Assembly (NCBI RefSeq): GCF_003403095.1
Contig: NZ_CP031555.1
Coordinates: forward strand, 2,894,001-2,958,000
DNA: 64,000 bases
From: Thalassospira indica
Lineage (GTDB): Bacteria; Pseudomonadota; Alphaproteobacteria; Rhodospirillales; Thalassospiraceae
Reading direction: 5' to 3'
Shown here: in pieces, positions 1-9,202 of the stretch
How positions within the stretch are numbered: the first letter of the stretch is position 1
Layout of the letters: each line of letters starts with the position of its first letter
Translations under genes and position numbers: made by a program
Notes under the pieces: generated by a model
What the model saw: only the letters and a program-made list of their open reading frames with translations
Database searches by the model: none
Told to the model about the DNA's origin: nothing

Positions 1-877
1 GTTCGTCGGCAAGCAGGCGGTGCTTGCCCGCCATGACCATCGACTGGAACTTACCAAGGCCGGTTTCACGGACAATCACACCTTCGCCGATATCCGGTTT
101 TGCCGATTTGCCTGCCGGCAGATATCGTTTTGCCCATGCGGCAATCACGGACGCAGCGTACTGCGCATCATCAGGATCGCTCAGCAAATGGTCTGCCTGA
201 TCGAGCGAGACAAAGCTTTTGGGATGCTTGGCAGCGTCAAAAATCTTGCCGGCATTTTCAATCCCGACAGTCTGATCAAGCGGCGCATGCAGGACCAGAA
301 GCGCCTTTTTCATCTTCGCCACCTGTGTTGGCAGATCATATCCACCAAGGTCATCGACAAACTGCTTGCGAATGACAAACGGCCGCCCGCCAAGGCAAAC
401 TTGGGCCTCGCCCTTTTCGCGGATTTCATCAAGATGATCGGCAAAGTTATGGGTGACGTGATGGACATCTGCCGGTGCGCCGATGGTTGCAACCGCCGTT
501 GCCTCCTTGATGCGATCGGCCACCGCCAGAACCGCCGCCCCACCAAGTGAATGTCCGATCAAAAGTTTGGGGGCCTCGAACGCGTCACGCAGGAAATCGG
601 CCGCGCGTTCAAGGTCATCAAGGTTGGATGTAAAGTTGGTCGAGGCGAAATCACCGCCCGATCCACCCAGCCCGGTAAAGTCAAACCGCAGCACACCGAT
701 GCCCTCAATCGTGAGCGCCTCGGCAATTTTGCGGGCCGCAATCAGATCCTTGGTACAGGTAAAACAATGGGCAAACAGCGCATAGGCCTTGACCGGGCCA
801 GTCGGCAGGTCCAGCCGCGCGGCCAGTTCGGCACCATGGGCCCCTTCAAATGTCACCTTGATCGGTTTTCCGGGCAT
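1..877 (-). CDS. Bifunctional alpha/beta hydrolase / OsmC-family protein (3' end cut by window)
   Basis: The frame opens at an ATG at 877 with a good ribosome site (AGGAGA) 8 bases upstream and runs off the window start without a stop, so about 292 residues are visible. The first ~250 residues are an alpha/beta hydrolase with the nucleophile elbow GHSLGG near residue 113 and a C-terminal catalytic-type DADH-like region (QADH). From about residue 268 the sequence changes to the start of an OsmC domain (VIVRETGLGKF, then GKHRLLADE). Fusions of a dienelactone-hydrolase-like domain to an OsmC peroxidase-like domain are a known family of about 400 residues. OsmC proteins reduce organic hydroperoxides through two cysteines; those lie outside the window, so that activity cannot be checked here. 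Confidence 0.88.
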   Translation of the reverse strand, partial: MPGKPIKVTFEGAHGAELAARLDLPTGPVKAYALFAHCFTCTKDLIAARKIAEALTIEGIGVLRFDFTGLGGSGGDFASTNFTSNLDDLERAADFLRDAFEAPKLLIGHSLGGAAVLAVADRIKEATAVATIGAPADVHHVTHNFADHLDEIREKGEAQVCLGGRPFVIRKQFVDDLGGYDLPTQVAKMKKALLVLHAPLDQTVGIENAGKIFDAAKHPKSFVSLDQADHLLSDPDDAQYAASVIAAWAKRYLPAGKSAKPDIGEGVIVRETGLGKFQSMVMAGKHRLLADE

Positions 878-977
878 CGTCTTTCTCCTGACCTTTGCGG
901 GGTGAAATCATACTGCTATTTCAGGTAAGTGCCGATAATATCCTTCTTGATGCCACCTTAACACGGACAGTTCAGTG

Positions 978-1487
978 ATGATCGTTCAAACCGAACGCAC
1001 AATTTTGCGAGAAGCCACACATGACGACGCCCCGTTCATTCTTCAGCTGCTAAATGAGCCCGGATGGCTTCGGTTTATCGGCGATCGCAACATTCATGAC
1101 CTTCAGGCGGCGCGGGATTATATCGATCTGCGTTTTCGCGAAAACTATGACAAGCTTGGCTTTGGGATGTGCGTTGCACTGGAGAAACAAGGCCAGAGCC
1201 CGATTGGCCTGATCGGCTTTGTAAAGCGTGACACGCTTGATGCACCTGATATCGGCTATGCCGTGACCGAGACACATCAGGGCAAGGGATATGCCTATGA
1301 AGTCAGTTCGGCACTGATTAATCATGGTTGGCATCACTACGGGTTTGACAAGATTTATGGCTATTGCCTGCCTGACAATATCGCGTCTGTTCGGATGCTT
1401 GAAAAGCTTGGCCTGACTTATCTGCGCGATCAGGATGTCAATCAGTCTGGCGAAATGTGCAGGCTTTATGTGGCAACCCGCCCCTAA
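978..1487 (+). CDS. GNAT family N-acetyltransferase (RimJ/RimL-like)
   Basis: 169-residue single-domain acetyltransferase. It begins with the RimJ/RimL-type opening (TERTILREATHDDAPFI) and carries the acetyl-CoA loop QGKGYAYE near residue 104, followed by the typical DNIASVRMLEKLGL helix. I chose the ATG at 978 rather than the GTG at 975. The acceptor substrate cannot be told from sequence. It lies between a divergent hydrolase-OsmC gene and a convergent thioesterase and appears to be monocistronic, ending in a shared intrinsic terminator. Confidence 0.85.
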   Translation: MIVQTERTILREATHDDAPFILQLLNEPGWLRFIGDRNIHDLQAARDYIDLRFRENYDKLGFGMCVALEKQGQSPIGLIGFVKRDTLDAPDIGYAVTETHQGKGYAYEVSSALINHGWHHYGFDKIYGYCLPDNIASVRMLEKLGLTYLRDQDVNQSGEMCRLYVATRP

Positions 1488-1510
1488 AACGCATCGCAAA
1501 GACCAAAACA

Positions 1511-1542
1511 AAACCCCGCGATCCGATGATGCGGGGCTTTTG
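1511..1542. terminator. Bidirectional intrinsic terminator
   Basis: Stem CCCCGC (1514-1519) pairs with GCGGGG (1531-1536), flanked by A-rich and T-rich tracts. It lies between the convergent GNAT and thioesterase genes. Confidence 0.7.
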
Positions 1543-1543
1543 A

Positions 1544-2041
1544 TTATTTGCGACGAATGCCGATCTTGCGGCCAACCCCGGATGGGATTGGTAAATTGGC
1601 GTGCGCGTCCTTGATCCTGTTTAGCGTTTCCATGATGTCATCGGGGAACGGGGCCGAACGCCGTTCCTTCATGTTGATATGCATGGTGATGATTTCATTG
1701 GTCGCAGCCAGCCAGCCCTCAGTGCCATGGCGCATTTCATGATACATGTGAATGCGTTTCTGATCGCAATCCAGAACACGGGTATGGATGACATATGGAT
1801 CATCCTGATGAATTTCGCGATCATAGGTCACATGCATTTCAAGCCCGAAGGTCGATCCGCCGCGCCGCTCGGGATAGGTATATCCCATCCCCACCGCATC
1901 CAGAAACGCCATCGATCCCAGATCGAATGCCACCACGTAATAGCCGACATTCATATGACCATTGAAATCAATCCATTCCGGCTTGATATGCCCGCGAAAG
2001 GCTTCAAGCGGTTCTGGCGCAAACAGATCGGTGCTGATCAT
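1544..2041 (-). CDS. Acyl-CoA thioesterase, 4-hydroxybenzoyl-CoA thioesterase (hot-dog) family
   Basis: 165-residue hot-dog fold thioesterase. The catalytic signature DFNGHMN is at residues 25-31, matching the D-x-x-G-H-x-N motif of 4HBT-type enzymes, which hydrolyse acyl-CoA to free acid and CoA in the cytoplasm. Its start overlaps the stop of the upstream ornithine-cyclodeaminase-family gene by four bases (ATGA), so the two are almost certainly translationally coupled. Related proteins occur with carnitine/betaine-CoA catabolic genes, but the substrate here is unknown. Confidence 0.8.
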   Translation of the reverse strand: MISTDLFAPEPLEAFRGHIKPEWIDFNGHMNVGYYVVAFDLGSMAFLDAVGMGYTYPERRGGSTFGLEMHVTYDREIHQDDPYVIHTRVLDCDQKRIHMYHEMRHGTEGWLAATNEIITMHINMKERRSAPFPDDIMETLNRIKDAHANLPIPSGVGRKIGIRRK

Positions 2042-2979
2042 TTTTCGACGGCCTTCACCACCGCGACCGCCGCGACGAAGTCTTCAAGCGAATGACCAAC
2101 CGATTTGAAGACCGTGCATTCGCTATCAGTTTCGCGGCCCTTGACCTGCCCGCGTGTCAGACCAAACAGATCGCCGATGATGTCGGATTTGGTAATCGCC
2201 CCGGAATCAATCGCCTGAACGACGTCGCCACCCTCGGCACTGGCCCCTTCGAAGCTGTCGACATAGATGCGGCACTTTTGCATGACCGCGTCATCGGTTT
2301 CACGCATGGTCGGCTTGAACGCGCCGACCAGATCAACATGCGTACCTTCACGCAACCAGTCCCCATGCACCAGCGGTGCGGTCGAAAGGGTCGCGCACGA
2401 AATCAGATCGGCCGTCTTGCATGCCGCTTCCAGATCATCGGTTCCCTTGGCGTTAAAGCCGAGCTCGGTAATCTCGGCGGCGAGTTTTGCCGCCTTTTCG
2501 GGATTGCGGTTCCAGATGGTGACATTCTTGATCGGGCGCACCGATGCATGCGCCTTGATCAATTGCGGTGCCATCGCACCCGATCCGACCATGACCATGT
2601 CGCGGGCATCCTTGCGCGCCAGATAATCACATGCCAATGCGGATGCGGCGGCCGTGCGGCGCGTGGTCAGTTTGGTGCCGTCAATTACGGCTGACGGTTG
2701 CCCTGTGACAGCATCCAAAAGAACATAAGTGCCCGATACCGCCGGAAGATTGCGCGCCGAATTGCCCGGTACGACGGCGGCGATTTTCACACCCGCTGCA
2801 CCATCTTTTTGCCAGGCAGGCATGATCAGGAAGGTCGCGTCATCCTCGTTGCTGCGTTCCATGTTGAAATGACTGCGCAGCGGTGCTTTGCAGCCTTGTT
2901 CAAACCCGTCGCGAAGGGCTTCGACCAGATCACGGGGCGAGACGAATTTTTCGATATCTTCGGCAGTAATGAAACGCAT
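2038..2979 (-). CDS. Ornithine cyclodeaminase / mu-crystallin family protein
   Basis: 313 residues from the ATG at 2979, which has a strong ribosome site (AGGAAGG); an upstream in-frame extension to about 3057 lacks one. The protein shows the family's substrate-binding lysine region (PAWQKDGAAGVKI, ~55-68), the GTKLTTRRTAAASALA helix (~101-116) and a Rossmann nucleotide loop VGSGAMAP (~130). The family includes ornithine cyclodeaminase, alanine dehydrogenase, ketimine reductases and enzymes of opine-like metabolism; which reaction applies is not decidable. Overlaps the thioesterase by four bases. Confidence 0.82.
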   Translation of the reverse strand: MRFITAEDIEKFVSPRDLVEALRDGFEQGCKAPLRSHFNMERSNEDDATFLIMPAWQKDGAAGVKIAAVVPGNSARNLPAVSGTYVLLDAVTGQPSAVIDGTKLTTRRTAAASALACDYLARKDARDMVMVGSGAMAPQLIKAHASVRPIKNVTIWNRNPEKAAKLAAEITELGFNAKGTDDLEAACKTADLISCATLSTAPLVHGDWLREGTHVDLVGAFKPTMRETDDAVMQKCRIYVDSFEGASAEGGDVVQAIDSGAITKSDIIGDLFGLTRGQVKGRETDSECTVFKSVGHSLEDFVAAVAVVKAVEK

Positions 2980-3106
2980 GGGCCTTCCTGTATAAGCATT
3001 TTTGTTATCAGTGCGGTAGCGGTCATATTTTATACCACGTTGAGCCACGCACGTCACAGGAAGACCAGCAGTTTTTTATGCTGTTTTGAAGGAATATCAG
3101 CGCGAT

Positions 3107-3958
3107 TTACGGCAACAAAAACCGTTTGAGCGTGCCAAACAGGGATCCGGTGCCAAGGAACACTTCTTCAAGCACGGTAAAGTGGTTGGCACCCCATGCC
3201 TTATAGACCGAAACCTTAAGCCCGGCACTGCCGCAATAAGCACCATAGGCATCGCTTTGGCGGACAAATTCGGGGCTTTCATTGCCGCCAACCACAACCA
3301 TCAAACGCGCATCAAGCGGCACACCATCGAGCATCGGTGAATTGTCGGCAGCTGATGCTTCGTCAAGGCGGACATCATCATTGATCGTCGTGTGCCGGAT
3401 CGGTTCAAGATCAAAAACACCCGCAATCGGCACAATGGCCTCAAACGGCATCGCATCGCCAAGCGTTTCAGCCCAATCATGGGTCGCAAGGCGGGCGACG
3501 ATTTGACCACCTGCCGAATGGCCGGAAATCGAAATCCGGTCGCGGTCGCCGTTAAATTCTTCGATATGCTGATAGATATAGGTAATCGCGCGCACGGCTT
3601 CTTCGGTGATGTCGGCAACCGTGACATCCGGGCACAGATCATAATTCGGGCAAATTACCGTAAAGCCTGCCGCTACCAGATCGCGCGCGACAAACGCATA
3701 GTCCTTTTTGTCCTGACTGCGCCAATAACCACCATGGAAAAACACATGCACCGGCGCGCCGGGATCGGAGGCCATGAAAACATCCATGGTTTCCTTAGGA
3801 CCATCGCCAAAACGGACATCAATCTTGCCGCCCATCTGGGCGCGCGTTTCGTCGGACAGTTTCACGAACCGTTCGAAATGGGTCATGAAATCCGGCACGG
3901 TTTCGCGCGGATTATATTGCCATTCCAGCTCTGCAGATGTGAAACCACCCCAACCCAT
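3107..3958 (-). CDS. Alpha/beta hydrolase, arylformamidase (kynurenine formamidase)-like
   Basis: 283-residue serine hydrolase of the esterase/lipase type that includes eukaryotic-type kynurenine formamidases. HGGYW at residues 75-79 forms the oxyanion hole; the nucleophile elbow is GHSAG with Ser148; a late GANHF supplies the likely catalytic His. These enzymes cleave N-formylkynurenine or small esters in the cytoplasm. No other kynurenine pathway genes are nearby, so the name is family-level only. It is followed on the same strand, after a 127-base gap, by the cyclodeaminase-thioesterase pair. Confidence 0.78.
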   Translation of the reverse strand: MGWGGFTSAELEWQYNPRETVPDFMTHFERFVKLSDETRAQMGGKIDVRFGDGPKETMDVFMASDPGAPVHVFFHGGYWRSQDKKDYAFVARDLVAAGFTVICPNYDLCPDVTVADITEEAVRAITYIYQHIEEFNGDRDRISISGHSAGGQIVARLATHDWAETLGDAMPFEAIVPIAGVFDLEPIRHTTINDDVRLDEASAADNSPMLDGVPLDARLMVVVGGNESPEFVRQSDAYGAYCGSAGLKVSVYKAWGANHFTVLEEVFLGTGSLFGTLKRFLLP

Positions 3959-4079
3959 TGATACCTCGATTTTTCCAGTAAGATTACGTCACCGGCTCAA
4001 TCTTTCTTTAAATTCGGGCTGTTTGCAATCACTTCACCAAATGCAGGCAATTTTAATTGCGCACAACAGACCATGCCCC

Positions 4080-4124
4080 CACAAAAAAAGAGCCATGACC
4101 GGGCATTAAACCCAATCATGGCCC
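4080..4124 (-). terminator. Intrinsic terminator downstream of the M81 peptidase gene
   Basis: GCCATGA (4092-4098) pairs with TCATGGC (4116-4122), with an inner GGG/CCC pairing. Read on the minus strand the stem is followed by a run of seven T. It closes the TRAP-M81 transcription unit. The rest of 3959-4212 holds nothing recognised. Confidence 0.7.
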
Positions 4125-4212
4125 AATCCTTGACCAGTCTTTCGCAGGGAGACTTTGAACGGTTCGAATGTGTGGCTTTTGAACCGCGTTCGACTGGCAC
4201 AAGGTAAACTTT

Positions 4213-5682
4213 CTAACCGACCTTTTTTTCAAACGGATCTTCGACAATTGGCCACAGGTCGCGGGTCAAATGGCGATATCCGTTGGTTTTCGGGTCGGAC
4301 GGGTATGGTCCGTGCACATCGACATAAATGATCTCGCCCGCGATCTTGGCAAACGAGTCATAAAAATGGTTCGTCGATTTGATAAACAGGTATTTCTTCG
4401 ATACCGGATCAATCCCCATGTTGGAAAACAGGCTGGGGTCAAAGCTTTGCGACCGGTTGGTATTAAGGATCACCTCACCCCCGTCCGGCAGGATGATCAC
4501 CGCACAATCGCCAAGCGGCACGATGCTTTCACCGAAATACTGCCAGGCATCACGTTTTAGCGTTTTGACCCGGACCTCGGCATCAATTGGCAAGCCGGCA
4601 TGCGCGCCGGTTTTCCCACCAAAACGCAGGGGTAAAACTGCGCCCTCGCCCGCGGAAAAACAGGTCCGGACTGCCATCGGATCCCACAGGGTGCCAAAGG
4701 CATAATCGCGCAAACCGCGTTCAATCACCGCACGCAGCAAAATGGTGCTGTCACCCGGCACACCACCGCCCGGATTATCCCAGACATCGGTCAGGACAAT
4801 CGGTTTGGCGTCCGACGCCAAGGCCTGATCAAGGGCCTCGTCGGGTATTACGAATCTCGGGCGGGTGGCCCCACGGAAACCAAACAACTCAACCCCCAGG
4901 TCGTGTGCTATCTGCTTGGCTTCCGCAGGGTTATCGTTGGTGGTGACAATCACCTTGGCCCCAAGATCGGGCACGTCGCCGGCCATAAATCCGTGAATGA
5001 AGGATACCGATAAAATATCCCCCGTTCCTTCCATTGCCTTTGCCCGATCAATGAACGATCGCATCGGTTCGCGTGAGGTCGGCAGGACCTCGATCATATG
5101 ACAGTCAAAAACTTCCTTGGTTGGCTTGATTTCGCCGCGCAATGTGTGCAGGACAAGATCAACCACGGCCCGCCCGGTTTCAACAAAGTCGGTGTGCGGG
5201 AATTCTTTGAACGCGACAATGATGTCGGCGTTATCAACGCGTTTTGCGCTCAGATGGCTATGCGGATCATAACTGGTGCCTATCACAACATCAGGACCGA
5301 CCAGTGCGCGCACACGTGCCACCAGATCACCTTCACAATCAAGGTAATCCTGGGCAACCATCGCCCCATGCAGACCAAGGATCACGCCATCGATCGGCAT
5401 GGCCGCACGCAATTGACCAAGCACCTCGTCGCGCAACTGTTCATAAGTTTGACGATTAACCAGCCCGCCTGGTTCCGCCCATGTCGCGGTCCCTTCGATC
5501 AAATCCCAGCCTTCCTTGGCCGCGCGCAGGCGACCTTCGGTAAAGACGGCACTGCAAAGTGTCGGTGTAACCGGATGCTGGCCCGGCGGGGCATAAAAGC
5601 TTTCCTGAAAATCGGAAAAATCAGTGCGCAAAGGTGAAAATGTATTGGTCTCGGTTGCAATCGAGGCGCAAAAAATCCGCAT
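4213..5682 (-). CDS. M81 family metallopeptidase (MlrC/microcystinase C-like)
   Basis: 489 residues, full length for the MlrC family. The start (ATETNTFSP), the central HGAM and SYDPHSHLS metal-ligand segments and the later DNPGGGVPGDST loop are all typical of the N-terminal DUF1485 domain, with an MlrC C-terminal domain behind. MlrC itself is a zinc peptidase that finishes degradation of the cyclic peptide microcystin, but most family members sit in catabolic clusters unrelated to microcystin. Here it follows a TRAP transporter operon on the same strand, so it probably cleaves or hydrolyses the compound that transporter imports. Confidence 0.85.
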   Translation of the reverse strand: MRIFCASIATETNTFSPLRTDFSDFQESFYAPPGQHPVTPTLCSAVFTEGRLRAAKEGWDLIEGTATWAEPGGLVNRQTYEQLRDEVLGQLRAAMPIDGVILGLHGAMVAQDYLDCEGDLVARVRALVGPDVVIGTSYDPHSHLSAKRVDNADIIVAFKEFPHTDFVETGRAVVDLVLHTLRGEIKPTKEVFDCHMIEVLPTSREPMRSFIDRAKAMEGTGDILSVSFIHGFMAGDVPDLGAKVIVTTNDNPAEAKQIAHDLGVELFGFRGATRPRFVIPDEALDQALASDAKPIVLTDVWDNPGGGVPGDSTILLRAVIERGLRDYAFGTLWDPMAVRTCFSAGEGAVLPLRFGGKTGAHAGLPIDAEVRVKTLKRDAWQYFGESIVPLGDCAVIILPDGGEVILNTNRSQSFDPSLFSNMGIDPVSKKYLFIKSTNHFYDSFAKIAGEIIYVDVHGPYPSDPKTNGYRHLTRDLWPIVEDPFEKKVG

Positions 5683-5719
5683 GGCCCGTGCCTTTGTTAT
5701 TGGTCTTTTGATATCAGCT

Positions 5720-5757
5720 AAAGAATTCCGAAGGGGCGAGAACCCCGCCCCTTCGGC
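5720..5757 (-). terminator. Strong hairpin between dctP and the M81 gene
   Basis: An 11-bp perfect stem, CCGAAGGGGCG (5728-5738) with CGCCCCTTCGG (5746-5756), lies directly after the dctP stop codon. Read on the minus strand it is followed by only a short T tract, so it may act as a partial terminator or an mRNA 3'-end stabiliser, letting dctP be made in excess over the downstream peptidase. Confidence 0.65.
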
Positions 5758-5769
5758 AATTGGAATGGC

Positions 5770-6825
5770 TTATTCCATGTAGCGGTTGGCGTTGGCCTTC
5801 TCGACTTCTTCCTTGAACAGGTTCAGAAGTTTGACACCTTCATCGCCAAGGCTTTCCTGAACGTGTTTGACCACGACCGGCTGGGTCGCCTCTTTGAACT
5901 TTTCGCGATCTTCGGACGACAGCGCGGTGATTTCCATTTTGTCCTTCAGACCGGCCAGACCACGATCAGAAGCCTCGATCACGCGCGACACGCCACGGCT
6001 TGCAACCACGCAAGACTGTGCCGCGTAACGAATGATTTTCTGCTGATCGGCGGTCAGGTCATCCCAGAATGCCTTCGAAAGCATCATGGTGTAAGGCGAG
6101 AACAGGTGGTTGGTCAGGGTCAGATAGCCCTGAACTTCGTTGAATTTGACAAAGGTCACGGTCGGAACCGGGTTCATCTGGCCATCGATCACACCGGTCT
6201 GAAGACCGGCATAAACTTCGCCCCAAGCCATCGGATATGCTTCGGCACCAAGGGCCTGCATGATTTTCTGATGGGATGGCAGTGACATGGTACGAATGCG
6301 GATACCCTTGAAATCTTCAAGTGTTGCAATCGAATGCTGCGAGTTGGTCACAGCAAAGAACCCGCCGGTATCCGGGAAGCCAAGAACCTTCACATCACCA
6401 AGTTCATTTTCGATATCGCTTGCGAGAGTTTCGCCAAACGGGCCATCAAACACATCATAGGTCGATGCGTTGCTATCAAACGCAAAGGCAAGGTTCAGAA
6501 CATCGATGCGCGGATAGTAAGACGCCAGCGCACCGGTCGATGTCAGCGTGCCCTGGATCAGGCCATCACGCACCATCTGGACATGTTCGGCAGCCGAACC
6601 AAGCTGGTTGGACGGATAAACTTCGACTTCGATTTCGCCGTTGGTGTCGGCTTCGACGATGTTGGCGAAAACAGCCGTGCAGGCATGTGCCGGGTTTTCA
6701 AACAGGTCGGTCTTGTTGTCGTGCGCGAATTTAAGAACCTTCGGCTCTGCGAATGCCATCGAGGTGCTGCCCATCAGCATCGCGGTTGCAAGGGCGGCTG
6801 CGCCCAAACGCTTTACGGTTTTCAT
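5770..6825 (-). CDS. dctP: TRAP transporter substrate-binding protein, DctP family
   Basis: 351-residue periplasmic binding protein. A Sec signal peptide with a likely cut after AFA (residue 26) is followed by the DctP fold, including RIRTMSLPSHQ, the conserved arginine segment that contacts the carboxylate of the ligand, and the GEVYAGLQTGVIDGQMNPV segment that marks the family. It delivers a solute, usually an organic acid, to the DctQM membrane complex. The order here is Q-M-P with an extra hairpin before dctP. Ligand unknown; the M81 peptidase downstream hints at a peptide-like or N-acylated acid. Confidence 0.9.
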   Translation of the reverse strand: MKTVKRLGAAALATAMLMGSTSMAFAEPKVLKFAHDNKTDLFENPAHACTAVFANIVEADTNGEIEVEVYPSNQLGSAAEHVQMVRDGLIQGTLTSTGALASYYPRIDVLNLAFAFDSNASTYDVFDGPFGETLASDIENELGDVKVLGFPDTGGFFAVTNSQHSIATLEDFKGIRIRTMSLPSHQKIMQALGAEAYPMAWGEVYAGLQTGVIDGQMNPVPTVTFVKFNEVQGYLTLTNHLFSPYTMMLSKAFWDDLTADQQKIIRYAAQSCVVASRGVSRVIEASDRGLAGLKDKMEITALSSEDREKFKEATQPVVVKHVQESLGDEGVKLLNLFKEEVEKANANRYME

Positions 6826-6879
6826 TTCTACCTCTCCTTGATTTAACGACTTTATGTGTCCGGCATTTTTGTGGTGTGT

Positions 6880-6904
6880 GCCCCGGCCCGGACCTGACCG
6901 GGGC
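6880..6904 (-). promoter_or_regulatory. Intercistronic hairpin between dctM and dctP
   Basis: GCCCCGG (6880-6886) pairs with CCGGGGC (6898-6904) in the 97-base gap between dctM and dctP. No T tract follows on the minus strand, so an RNA processing or stability role is more likely than full termination. Confidence 0.45.
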
Positions 6905-6922
6905 TGTATTCATCCCGATGAC

Positions 6923-8203
6923 CTACCGGAAGCCCAGCAATCGCGGTATCACGAGGGCAAGGTCCGACCAGAAGGCAAACAGGAACAGCACGCCCAGCTC
7001 GGCCAAAAGGAACGGCCAAAGTTGTGCGGCAATCTTTTCAAGCTTTTCACCTGTGACGGATGACAGGACAAACAGACAGGCCCCGACAGGCGGCGTCATC
7101 AGCGAGATATTGAGTGCCAGGATAAAGATGATCCCGGCATGGATCGGGTCCATGCCGATCTGAACGGTCAGCGGCACCAGAACCGGGGCCAGAATGATCA
7201 GGATGGCGTTGATATCCATCACCATGCCGATCATCAAAAGCAGACCGACAATCATGAAAATCACGATGTAGGGATTTTCTGAAACGCCCAGAACCATGCT
7301 GGCGACTTCTTGCGGAATACGGTTAAAGCTCAGCCACCAACCCAGGATCGAGGCAAAGGCGATGATGACAAAGATCACCCCGGTCACACGGGCCGTGCGC
7401 ACCAGCATCTTGAAGAAATCAGCAAAACTAAGCGCGCGATAGACAAACACGCCAATGAACAGGGCATAGGCCACGGCAACCGATGCGGCCTCGGTCGGGG
7501 TGACGATCCCGCCAAGGATACCGCCCAGAATGATCAATGGCATAATGAGTGCGGTGATCGACGATTTGAAAATCTTCCAGACTTCCAGAAGCGACGCGCG
7601 GCGTTCATTTTTCGGCAGGTTCTTGGACCGTGCGGTAACGGCAATCACAGTCATGCAAATCAGACAGATCATAAGCCCGGGCAGGATACCGGCGGCAAAC
7701 AGACCGCCGATTGAAACGCCCATCAGCGATCCATAGACCACCATCAAGCCGGATGGCGGGATAGTCGGGCCGATAATCGACCCCGCCGCAGTCACCGCAC
7801 AGGCATAATCACGGCGATATCCGCGTTCGACCATGGCAGGCACCAGCGTCTTGCCAAAGGCCGCGGCATCGGCGGTTGCGGCCCCGGTTAGACCTGCAAA
7901 GAAAACCGATGCCAGCATGTTGGTATGCGCCAGACCGCCGCGCATATGCCCGACCAGCGCCTGGGCGAATTTCACCAACCGACTGGTAATGCCGATATGG
8001 TTCATGATTTCGCCCGCCAGAATAAAGAACGGCATGGCAAGGAACGGGAACACATTCAGCCCGTTAAAGACCTTGCTTGGACCCTGGGATAAAAACATCC
8101 CCCCGCCCATATCAAACAGGCCAACAACCCCTGCCACACCCAGGGCAAAACCAATCGGCATGCCCAGAACCATCAGAACGACAAAAATAATGGCGACGAT
8201 CAT
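6923..8203 (-). CDS. dctM: TRAP transporter large permease subunit, DctM family
   Basis: 426-residue polytopic inner-membrane protein, normal length for DctM, with about 11-12 hydrophobic segments. Family signatures include GVAGVVGLFDMGG near the N-terminus, the GLTGAATADAAAFGKTLVP segment (~107-125) and SIIGPTIPPSGLMVVYG (~142-158). It forms the sodium-coupled transport channel with DctQ. Start and DctQ stop overlap by four bases (ATGA), so the two subunits are translationally coupled. Confidence 0.92.
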   Translation of the reverse strand: MIVAIIFVVLMVLGMPIGFALGVAGVVGLFDMGGGMFLSQGPSKVFNGLNVFPFLAMPFFILAGEIMNHIGITSRLVKFAQALVGHMRGGLAHTNMLASVFFAGLTGAATADAAAFGKTLVPAMVERGYRRDYACAVTAAGSIIGPTIPPSGLMVVYGSLMGVSIGGLFAAGILPGLMICLICMTVIAVTARSKNLPKNERRASLLEVWKIFKSSITALIMPLIILGGILGGIVTPTEAASVAVAYALFIGVFVYRALSFADFFKMLVRTARVTGVIFVIIAFASILGWWLSFNRIPQEVASMVLGVSENPYIVIFMIVGLLLMIGMVMDINAILIILAPVLVPLTVQIGMDPIHAGIIFILALNISLMTPPVGACLFVLSSVTGEKLEKIAAQLWPFLLAELGVLFLFAFWSDLALVIPRLLGFR

Positions 8204-8721
8204 TCTGCGCCCTCCGCAAGATCAACCGGGACAAAACGGCCCTGATCACGCAAGGCAACGAGAAGGAGCTGAATGGCTGCAAGCAATGCCGAAACAGGTA
8301 CGGCCGCATAGGGCAGTGCCAGTGACATGCCGAAAATCATCGCCTGACGGCGCATACCGCCCTGGGCGAAATCAAATCCATAAATCGCAAGGTAAAGGAA
8401 GGCTGCGAGCGCAATCAGATCCACCAGAAACAGGATTGTGCGCTGGATCGGCATCGGCAGGCTTAGAACAAACATGCCAATCCCGATATGTTCGCGCCGC
8501 GCAATCCCGGCCGAGATCGCCAGAAGTGCCGCCCATATCATCAGGTAGCGCGCCAGTTCTTCCGGCCATGGCAGTTGCCAATGAAAGATGTATCGGTCAA
8601 CGACACCCAGCCAGACGTCCAGAACAAGAACAAGCATCAGAACAGCTATGATGCGTTCAACCACCCAATTCAGGCACCGGCTTGCGGTTACAGCTGTGGT
8701 TTCAATACGGCGTAAAGCCAT
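8200..8721 (-). CDS. dctQ: TRAP transporter small permease subunit, DctQ family
   Basis: 173 residues with four transmembrane segments. The family motif region is near RYLMIWAALLAISAGIARREHIGIGM (given here only as its core around WAALL and REHIG). I chose the ATG at 8721, which has GGAGAG ten bases upstream; an in-frame GTG at 8739 has no ribosome site. First gene of the operon dctQ-dctM-dctP-M81, facing the divergent RpiR regulator across 480 bases that contain three matching palindromes. Confidence 0.88.
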   Translation of the reverse strand: MALRRIETTAVTASRCLNWVVERIIAVLMLVLVLDVWLGVVDRYIFHWQLPWPEELARYLMIWAALLAISAGIARREHIGIGMFVLSLPMPIQRTILFLVDLIALAAFLYLAIYGFDFAQGGMRRQAMIFGMSLALPYAAVPVSALLAAIQLLLVALRDQGRFVPVDLAEGAE

Positions 8722-8752
8722 CTCCGCCAAACTCTCCACTGATCAAATGTTA

Positions 8753-8869
8753 TGTAATTTTTCTACATACTGAGGTTCATTTTGTAGTTTGTCTACATTA
8801 TTTATCTCCAAAATTTCATATTTTTGCTCTTAAACTGACTTTTAAACTGCTATAAGTAGCTTAACTACA
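8753..8869. promoter_or_regulatory. Three RpiR-type operator palindromes
   Basis: In the 8740-9202 intergenic stretch three 15-bp near-palindromes share the pattern TGTAG-N5-CTACA: TGTAATTTTTCTACA (8753-8767), TGTAGTTTGTCTACA (8783-8797) and AGTAGCTTAACTACA (8855-8869). They are 30 and 72 bp apart, close to whole helical turns, and lie just upstream of dctQ. The pattern resembles the published HexR (RpiR family) consensus TGTAATTAAATTACA. The rest of the gap, 8870-9202, holds no gene that I can see. Binding by the neighbouring RpiR protein is inference. Confidence 0.6.
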
Positions 8870-9202
8870 TTATGAGGTTTCGCAGCGCCCCTGTTTCGAT
8901 CTGACTTTCAGGCAGGAAATTCACCAATTGGATCAATGATTAAGACGCCCAGGATCCCAATGACCCAAAGCCCGAAACAGTAACTTCGCCGTCTCGTGCA
9001 TTGAATAACTACATGGTCGATTTCGACCGGGTTAATGTCGGGCAAAACGATGATATTTGATGTGAGAAAACACGCATGCGGGGTACTGACATGACGCTTA
9101 AATTGAAATTGTGGCTATCGCCTGCAAACGGAAATAATGTTAGTTCCCAATAAGGTGTCGGTTTTGACACATCAAACCAGATAGACGGATCAGGTCGATT
9201 CC

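Noticed and set aside
4213..5682. Microcystin degradation (mlr) cluster
   Set aside because: Only an M81-family gene is present; mlrA, mlrB and mlrD are absent and the neighbours are a TRAP operon.
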